From JANXQG01 sp037147235 (GTDB lineage Bacteria; Planctomycetota; Planctomycetia; Pirellulales; Thermoguttaceae), in contig JBAWVO010000361.1 in assembly GCA_037147235.1 (NCBI GenBank), positions 1 to 6,055 on the forward strand: a stretch of 6,055 nt of DNA, in the 5' to 3' direction. A program made the position numbers and the translations under genes. Positions 6,042 to 6,055 of this stretch are shown here, piece by piece (within the stretch, counting starts at the first letter, position 1; each line of letters opens with the position of its first letter). Under the pieces are notes generated by a model. It had not been told where the DNA came from, searched no databases, and saw only the letters and a list, made by a program, of their open reading frames with translations.

Positions 6042-6055
6042 CCACGGGCTGGAAG
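6042..6055. repeat. Half of another palindromic repeat, cut by the window edge
   Basis: CCACGGGCTGGAAG at the right edge looks like the left half of a palindrome that would be completed by CCCGTGG just outside the window. This is inferred from memory of similar repeats and from its closeness to the palindrome at 6005-6034. The missing half cannot be seen. Confidence 0.4.

Overview
The window looks like chromosomal DNA from a planctomycete. The evidence is a very large PQQ-type beta-propeller protein with a planctomycete-style N-terminal module, plus several short palindromic repeats that I recognise from memory as abundant in planctomycete genomes (they translate as QAGKPD/QAFQPD, TGKMPVP and LSRxRERGRGEG peptides). 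No database search was possible, so the taxonomic call is an inference. GC content is moderately high and coding frames favour G/C at third positions.

Layout from left to right. Bases 1-190 (minus) carry a coding-like frame that runs off the left edge and is of unknown function. Bases 255-4043 (minus) are one 1262-residue gene: a cytoplasmic N-terminal module, a long Pro/Ala/Lys linker containing an in-frame palindromic repeat pair, a basic stretch and one membrane helix, a helical region, and a C-terminal propeller expected on the far side of the membrane. Bases 4044-4218 are a compact divergent regulatory region with a good sigma70-type promoter facing left for the propeller gene and another facing right for a tRNA-Phe(GAA) gene at 4219-4291. 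Bases 4292-4671 hold no intact gene. They contain a decayed 3' end of an IS91-like transposase (minus strand) and a perfect 11-bp hairpin of a dispersed repeat type. Bases 4672-5955 (minus) are a complete hemL, glutamate-1-semialdehyde aminomutase. Its leader (5956-6055) has a strong ribosome binding site and another REP-like palindrome.

The genes do not form an obvious pathway. HemL makes 5-aminolevulinate for tetrapyrroles from glutamyl-tRNA-derived semialdehyde. The tRNA serves general translation. The propeller protein is probably an envelope protein of unknown role. All protein genes point left, and the tRNA is the only feature transcribed rightward.

I found no clear new defence or mobile system. 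The items most worth a second look are the membrane-spanning propeller architecture with its in-frame repeat insertions, the duplicated -35 box in the divergent promoter region, and the transposase relic that abuts the tRNA.
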